64,000 nucleotides of DNA, taken from assembly GCF_004153545.1 (NCBI RefSeq), contig NZ_SDVA01000003.1, positions 62,001 to 126,000 on the forward strand, written 5' to 3'. Both the position numbers and the translations under genes were made by a program. This stretch comes from Serinicoccus sediminis (GTDB lineage: Bacteria; Actinomycetota; Actinomycetes; Actinomycetales; Dermatophilaceae). Shown in pieces: positions 59,348 through 64,000 of the stretch. The notes below the pieces were generated by a model. It did no database searches. It saw only the letters and a list, made by a program, of their open reading frames with translations, and was not told the DNA's origin. Within the stretch, counting starts at the first letter, position 1. Every line of letters begins with the position of its first letter.

Positions 59348-59419
59348 CCCGCGGTCCGACCGGGTGAACACCGGGCGACGATCCGTGCGCACCCCTGTCC
59401 CGGCCCGAGGCGGTCGGTA

Positions 59420-59425
59420 TACGCT
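59420..59425 (+). promoter_or_regulatory. Putative subtilase promoter -10 (TACGCT)
   Basis: TACGCT within TATACGCT, predicted start near 59432 and a leader of about 57 bases with AGGGGA 9 bases before the GTG. Confidence 0.45.
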
Positions 59426-59488
59426 CGCCGTGCCGGGCTGTCCGCAGGCGCGGCCTCACCGCCCGACACCGAACCAGGGGACCAGATC

Positions 59489-62464
59489 GTGACCTATCGC
59501 TCGACATCGGCGGCACGTCGCGCCCTGGCCGCGGTGGCCGGCCTCAGCCTCGTGGCCGGGATCGCGCCGGTCACGGCCTCCGCCAGCGGTGGTCCTGCGG
59601 CGGCCTCCGCCAGCGGCGATCCTGCCTCAGTCTCCGTCACCGGCGGTCCTGCGGTGTCCGGTCCGGTGAGCGCGAGCGGGGAGCTCGAGGACGGCACCTA
59701 CGTCGTCGTGCTCGACGAGCTGCCGCTGGCCACGCACCCGGCGACGGCGGGATCGGCCCTGGAGAAGGTGGACACCACCTCGCGGGATGCGTTGTCCTAC
59801 GCCGACCGGCTCGTGGCGCAGCAGGACGACGTGCTGGCCGAGGTGGCCGCCGAGCCGACCTACCGCTACACGGTCGCCCTCAACGGTTTCGCCGCGCGGC
59901 TCACCGCGGCGGAGGCCGCGGCCCTCGCCGAGCGCGACGACGTGGTGTCGGTGACACGGTCCAGGCTGCGCCAGCTGGACGCCGACGTCGTGGCCCCGCC
60001 TGACGGCGCGCCGGCCGAGCCGGACGTGGTCGTCTCTCCCGACGCTGCACCGGCCGAGCCGGACACGGTCGTCTCGCCCGGCCTGCTGGGCCTGCGCGGC
60101 CCTGGCGGTGTGTGGTCCCGCCTCGGTGGCCCGATGGAGGCCGGGAGGGGCACGGTCGTCGGGGTCATCGACTCGGGCATCGCCTACGACAACCCCTCCT
60201 TCGCCGCGGACGGGATGCCCGCCCCGCCGGCCGACTGGGCGGGGGAGTGCGAGACCGGCGAGGGCGACGACGCGGACGACTTCCCCGCCTCGGCCTGCAC
60301 CGACAAGATCGTCGGGGCCCGCTACTTCGTCGAGGGCGCCCGCGCGGACGGCTACGAGCCGATCCCGGCCGAGAGCGTGAGTCCCCTGGACACCGATGAC
60401 CACGGCTCGCACGTCGCCGGCACGGCCGTCGGACGTCAGGTGCAGGTCGACCTCGGCGGCACCACCTCGGAGCTGGCCGGCATGGCGCCGGGGGCGCACG
60501 TCGCGGCCTACAAGACGTGCTTCGACTTCCAGGGCGTCTCCGGCTGCCACCCGGAGGACACCATCGCCGCGGTCGACGCCGCCCTCGCGGACGGTGTCGA
60601 CGTGCTCAATCTGTCCGTCAGCGGGGACCCGGAGACCTACGAGGACCCGGTCGACCTGGCCTTCAAGAACGCTGCCGCAGCGGGGGTCTTCACCGCCACC
60701 TCGGCCGGCAACCTGGCCCAGAGGGGCGAGCCGGTGGCCCACCTCGGGCCGTGGATGACGACGGTCGCCGCGTCCTTCCACCGCACCCAGGACGGCCCCG
60801 TCCCCTCCGTCGCGCCCTTCTCCGGCCGTGGGCCGGTGGCCGTCGCCCCCGTGGAGCAGACGGTTCTCAAGCCGGACCTCGGGGCCCCGGGGGTCCAGGT
60901 CCTGGCCGCCTACGCCAGCGAGGGCGGGGAGCCGCAGTTCGGGTACCTCAGCGGGACCTCCATGGCTTCGCCGCACGTCGCCGGCCTCGGCGCACTGCTC
61001 GCCGCAGCCCACCCGGAGTGGTCGCCGATGGCGGTCAAGTCGGCGATGCAGACCTCGGCGAGGAACTACGCCACCACCCAGAGCAACCGGGCGGTCGTCG
61101 GTGGCACCGGGTTCGTGGAGCCGCGCGCCTTCCTGGAGCCCGGCCTGGTCTTCGACTCGACCGAGGCCGACTGGGACGCCTTCCTCGCCGACCCCTCGAC
61201 CGGCTACGACCTCAACGCGGCCTACGTCTCGGTCCCCGCGCTGGGCCTCGAGCCGACCACGCTGACCCGGACGGTGACCAACCCGGGCCCCGCGTCGGCG
61301 ACGTTCACGGCCTCCTTCACCGGCCCCGCCACGCTGTCCGTCACGACGTCGCCGCAGAGCGTGACCGTGCCCGCCGGCGGCTCCGCCGAGGTGACGATCA
61401 CCGTCGCCAACACCGGCGCGGGGACCGCCGCGTGGCAGGAGGGCGACCTCCGCTGGACCTCGGGTGGGACGGTCGTCGAGATCCCGGTGCTCGCCCGGGG
61501 CCAGGTCTACGACGAGCCCGCCCCCAGGGTCGAGCGGGTCTCCGGTACGGACCGTTACGGCACCGCCGCGGCCGTGTCCGCGCTCTACCCCGACGGCGTC
61601 GAGACCGTCTACATCGCCTCCGGTACCGCCTTCGCCGACGCCCTGTCGGGCTCTCCGGCCGCCGCCCAGGGGCTGCTCCCCGGGACCGTGCCCACGCCCG
61701 AGGGGAACCCCGCCCCGGTGCTGCTCGTCAAGCACGACCGGATCCCCCAGGACACGGTCGAGGCCCTGGAGGCCGTCGACCCGAGCAACATCGTCATCCT
61801 GGGTGGGGCCGGCGCGGTGTCCTCGGGCCTGGCCCGGTCGCTGAAGGCCTACGGCACGGTCTCCCGCGTCGAGGGCGGTGACCGGTACGAGACGGCGGCG
61901 AAGCTCGCCCTGATGTTCGAGGACCCCGAGGTGGTCTACGTCGCCTCCGGTCGGGAGCCGTCCATCGCGGACGCGCTGGCGGGCGCGGCCCGAGCAGGGA
62001 TGGAGAACGCCCCCGTGCTGCTGACCCGTCCCGACGGGGTGCCGACCGCGACCGCCGAGGCGCTGGAGACGTTGGACCCCGACCGGGTCGTGGTGCTCGG
62101 CGGCACCGGGGCCGTCCAGGGGAAGACCTTCACCGCACTCGGGGCCGACGACCGGCTGTGGGGCGACGACCGCTACAGGACGGCGGTCGCGGTCTCGCAG
62201 GTCTTCGAGCCGGACGTCCCTCTGGTCTACATCGCCTCGGGCCGCAGCCTGTCCGACGCGCTGGCGGGGTCGGCCCTGGCCGGGCACCAAGGCGTCCCGG
62301 TGCTGCTGACCAAGCCCACCCAGCTGCCCTCGGCGACGCTGGCGGAGCTGGAGCGGCTCAGCCCGCAGCGGGTCGTCGTCCTCGGTGGGTACAAGGCCGT
62401 GTCCGAGGACGTGCAGAACGTGCTCGACGAGTACTACCCGGACTGGGTGGCCGAGCAGCCCTGA
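59489..62464 (+). CDS. Secreted subtilisin-like protease with cell-wall-binding repeats
   Basis: 991 residues. Sec signal peptide (residues about 1-33, cleaved near ASA), a repetitive Ser/Gly/Ala region, then an inhibitor I9-like propeptide (about 68-160). The S8 catalytic triad is Asp228 (GVIDSGIAYDN), His305 (DDHGSHVAGT) and Ser491 (SGTSMASPHVAG), with a PA-like insert between. A fibronectin-like beta domain (about 585-675) leads to three cell-wall-binding type 2 repeats (about 680-985; VSGTDRYGTAAAVS, VEGGDRYETAAKLA and WGDDRYRTAVAVS). An exported protease that stays on the cell surface, with a nutritional or maturation role. GTG start behind AGGGGA. Confidence 0.93.
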   Translation: MTYRSTSAARRALAAVAGLSLVAGIAPVTASASGGPAAASASGDPASVSVTGGPAVSGPVSASGELEDGTYVVVLDELPLATHPATAGSALEKVDTTSRDALSYADRLVAQQDDVLAEVAAEPTYRYTVALNGFAARLTAAEAAALAERDDVVSVTRSRLRQLDADVVAPPDGAPAEPDVVVSPDAAPAEPDTVVSPGLLGLRGPGGVWSRLGGPMEAGRGTVVGVIDSGIAYDNPSFAADGMPAPPADWAGECETGEGDDADDFPASACTDKIVGARYFVEGARADGYEPIPAESVSPLDTDDHGSHVAGTAVGRQVQVDLGGTTSELAGMAPGAHVAAYKTCFDFQGVSGCHPEDTIAAVDAALADGVDVLNLSVSGDPETYEDPVDLAFKNAAAAGVFTATSAGNLAQRGEPVAHLGPWMTTVAASFHRTQDGPVPSVAPFSGRGPVAVAPVEQTVLKPDLGAPGVQVLAAYASEGGEPQFGYLSGTSMASPHVAGLGALLAAAHPEWSPMAVKSAMQTSARNYATTQSNRAVVGGTGFVEPRAFLEPGLVFDSTEADWDAFLADPSTGYDLNAAYVSVPALGLEPTTLTRTVTNPGPASATFTASFTGPATLSVTTSPQSVTVPAGGSAEVTITVANTGAGTAAWQEGDLRWTSGGTVVEIPVLARGQVYDEPAPRVERVSGTDRYGTAAAVSALYPDGVETVYIASGTAFADALSGSPAAAQGLLPGTVPTPEGNPAPVLLVKHDRIPQDTVEALEAVDPSNIVILGGAGAVSSGLARSLKAYGTVSRVEGGDRYETAAKLALMFEDPEVVYVASGREPSIADALAGAARAGMENAPVLLTRPDGVPTATAEALETLDPDRVVVLGGTGAVQGKTFTALGADDRLWGDDRYRTAVAVSQVFEPDVPLVYIASGRSLSDALAGSALAGHQGVPVLLTKPTQLPSATLAELERLSPQRVVVLGGYKAVSEDVQNVLDEYYPDWVAEQP

Positions 62465-62558
62465 CGGGAACGGCGCGACGACGCCGAGGTGGACGATGCC
62501 GACGGAGAAGATGGACCACACGGACCACGAGGACGAGGACCACGAGGAGGTGGGAGCG

Positions 62559-63062
62559 ATGCGCACACTCGTGCTCGTGCGCCACGCGAAGGCGGAGGTC
62601 GCGCCCAGCGGCCCGGGAGGCGACCACGCCCGCGAGCTGACCGCGCGCGGCCGGAAGGACGCCGCGGCCCTGGGACGCGTCCTGGAGGACGCGGGATGCG
62701 CGCCCGACCTGGTGCTCGTGTCCACCGCGTCCCGGGCCCAGCAGACCCTCGAGCACGCGCTGGGCGCCGCGCGCGTCGAGACATGGCCCACCCGTCGCAT
62801 CTACGACGGCGGGATCGACGGTGTCCTCGAGGCGGTCCGGGAGGTGCCCGAGGACGTCGAGGTGCTCTGGGTCGTCGGCCACGAGCCGGTGATGTCGAGC
62901 ACGGCCTGGGACGTCAGCGACGACGGTGAGCAGGACGAGGGCCGCGACGACCTGCACGCCGGTCTGCCCACCGCTGCCGCGGCGGTGCTCGGGCTGGACG
63001 TGGCCTGGTCCGACGTCGGGCCCGGCACCGGGAGGTTGCAGGACGTCCTGCCGGGACGCTGA
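62559..63062 (+). CDS. sixA: SixA-type phosphohistidine phosphatase
   Basis: Histidine-phosphatase superfamily member, 167 residues from the ATG behind GAGGAGGTGGGAG. The RHG-type motif is LVLVRHAKAE (catalytic His), with a second Arg in STASRAQQTLEHALG and the second His in VVGHEPVMS. Relatives dephosphorylate phosphohistidine on signalling or PTS proteins. An ATG at 62496 in the same frame would add 21 residues very rich in His, Asp and Glu. That start has a weaker ribosome site but cannot be excluded. The gene follows the subtilase by 94 bases and may share its transcript. Confidence 0.88.
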   Translation: MRTLVLVRHAKAEVAPSGPGGDHARELTARGRKDAAALGRVLEDAGCAPDLVLVSTASRAQQTLEHALGAARVETWPTRRIYDGGIDGVLEAVREVPEDVEVLWVVGHEPVMSSTAWDVSDDGEQDEGRDDLHAGLPTAAAAVLGLDVAWSDVGPGTGRLQDVLPGR

Positions 63063-63190
63063 CCGGCGCTCCCGGGCCCCGGGCCCTCTCCTTCGTCGGG
63101 ATGACGCTCGCCGACCTGGTGCTGACGACCCTGCGGCTGGGCGCGCTCTTCCTGCGCTGACCGCGTCGCCGGGTCAGCGCAGCCGAATGG

Positions 63191-64000
63191 TCAGCGCAGC
63201 CAGCTGGTCATGGCACGGACGCGGCGTCCGGCCTGCTCCAAGGCGTGGGCAGAGGCCGCGGCCGCACGGCGGCTCGTGGCCCCGCCGTCACCGTTCGACT
63301 GGCCGGACGGCCCGTGCTGGGACGCGAAGCCGGCCGCGTAGATCTGGTCGACCTGGGTCTTGAGCTCGTGCACGAGGGCGACGTAGGCGACCTCGGGCTC
63401 GACGCCCAGGTCGACGAGGTCCTCGAAGGTGGTCTCGAGCCGCTGCTGGAGCGGCGCCTGGACGCGGTCCCGGGCCGTCGCCATGGCGGTGCTCTCGTGC
63501 TCGATGGTGGTGACGACCGCGCCGGAGCGCAGGGCGCCCATCGCGGCGGCGTAGGCGGTGAGGGTGGCCCAGGCGGCGCCGCTGCGGTCGTGCGCCACCG
63601 CGACGAGGGCGGGGCACCCGCGGCCGTCGAGGTACTCCTCCCGGACCCGTTCACCGCTGCCGATGCTGCGCAGCATGGCGAGGTCCACGCCGTCCGGCAC
63701 GGTCAGCAGGCCCTCGTGGACGGTGGACGCGCTGGTGACGATGACCAGGTCACCGGGTTCGCTGTGCTCGTGCACGAGGGCGGTCACCAGGCCGGGGTCG
63801 TAGGCACCGCGACCCAGGCCCGGGACGAGCAGGATGTCGCAGCGCCCGGCTGCCTCCTCCGGAGGGGACACCGGCAGCCCCTCGAGCTCCGCGCGGGCCG
63901 CGAGCCGGCTGTCCGGGTCGGCGCCCACCCACACGTCCACCCCGCTGTCGCGCAGGTTGAGGGCATGGGCGGCGGCCATCGCGTCGAAGCCGAGCACCGC
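63191..64000 (-). CDS. Ketol-acid reductoisomerase-like paralogue, truncated by window edge
   Basis: 269 codons, 5' end beyond 64000. The N-terminal part aligns with IlvC at AAAHALNLRDSGVDVWVGADPDSR, and the C-terminal part at LETTFEDLVDLGVEPEVAYVALVHELKTQVDQIYAAG. Key residues look lost. The dinucleotide loop reads VLGFDAMAAAHA instead of GYGSQGHAHA. The metal-binding Asp-x3-Glu of the knotted domain is replaced by ARDRVQAPL. The FECLHELK glutamate is Ala (VALVHELK). It is therefore unlikely to run the normal isoleucine-valine step. Only the right half of the context is missing, so the true start and neighbours are unknown. Confidence 0.75.
   Translation of the reverse strand, partial: AVLGFDAMAAAHALNLRDSGVDVWVGADPDSRLAARAELEGLPVSPPEEAAGRCDILLVPGLGRGAYDPGLVTALVHEHSEPGDLVIVTSASTVHEGLLTVPDGVDLAMLRSIGSGERVREEYLDGRGCPALVAVAHDRSGAAWATLTAYAAAMGALRSGAVVTTIEHESTAMATARDRVQAPLQQRLETTFEDLVDLGVEPEVAYVALVHELKTQVDQIYAAGFASQHGPSGQSNGDGGATSRRAAAASAHALEQAGRRVRAMTSWLR

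Noticed and set aside
63101-63160. Tiny 19-residue hydrophobic ORF (MTLADLVLTTLRLGALFLR) between sixA and the IlvC-like gene
   Set aside because: No Shine-Dalgarno or fixed-spacing -10 was found and it is very short. It could be real but cannot be supported.

Overview
This is a chromosomal window of very high G+C content (roughly 72% by eye). It is almost wall-to-wall coding and has no intergenic gap above 300 bases. Several features point to an actinobacterium: NucS instead of MutS/MutL, an FMN-type mycoredoxin-like glutaredoxin, a DUF2550 gene next to atpC, GatCAB, and a GlgE-type alpha-glucan pathway. I would place it near the Intrasporangiaceae/Ornithinimicrobiaceae group of Micrococcales. 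That placement is inference from gene content and style, not a phylogenetic result.

Layout: 1-7.0 kb carries the distal half of the ATP synthase operon (atpH fragment, atpA, atpG, atpD). A strong terminator, a 22-bp tandem repeat and an NCS2 nucleobase permease follow, and only then atpC with its own promoter. 7-13 kb has a cobalamin adenosyltransferase, a gamma-glutamyltransferase, a three-gene Gtr-like glycosylation set (polytopic membrane protein, GtrA, GtrB-like GT2) and nucS. 13-26 kb is acyl-CoA metabolism (double-domain 3-hydroxyacyl-CoA dehydrogenase, methylmalonyl-CoA epimerase, thiolase), two acetyltransferase genes, a prolyl aminopeptidase, a lipoprotein and a CnoX/YbbN-like protein. 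One acetyltransferase gene is bracketed by two inverted arrays of a 32-bp repeat.

The centrepiece is 25.8-39.6 kb on the minus strand. A polysaccharide pyruvyltransferase gene is followed by glgX, glgE, treS and one 1994-codon reading frame that joins maltokinase, GlgB branching enzyme and phosphoglucomutase. Together these cover trehalose to maltose (TreS), maltose to maltose-1-phosphate (Mak), polymerisation (GlgE), branching (GlgB), debranching (GlgX) and glucose-phosphate interconversion (PGM). The Mak-GlgB junction still carries a buried Shine-Dalgarno and ATG. The GlgB-PGM junction carries no start codon, so PGM can only be made as part of a fusion.

39.7-49.3 kb contains a TarS-like glycosyltransferase divergent from the pyruvyltransferase, a YbjN-like chaperone, an enoyl-CoA hydratase, a PadR/HAAS pair, EtfBA, a cysteine desulfurase coupled to mnmA, and a MetE-like protein. 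49.3-64 kb contains ligA, a DHA2-type exporter, a membrane-anchored glutaredoxin, a flavin reductase, gatCAB, a 2-hydroxyacid dehydrogenase, a secreted subtilase with three cell-wall-binding repeats, SixA, and a degenerate ketol-acid-reductoisomerase-like gene running off the right edge.

Two window-wide signals stand out. Many genes have a TANNNT-like -10 hexamer exactly 6 nt before the start codon, which implies leaderless mRNAs. The octamer GGCATACC/GGTATGCC recurs about 25 times, far above what base composition predicts. No tRNA, rRNA, CRISPR, transposase or prophage gene was recognised.
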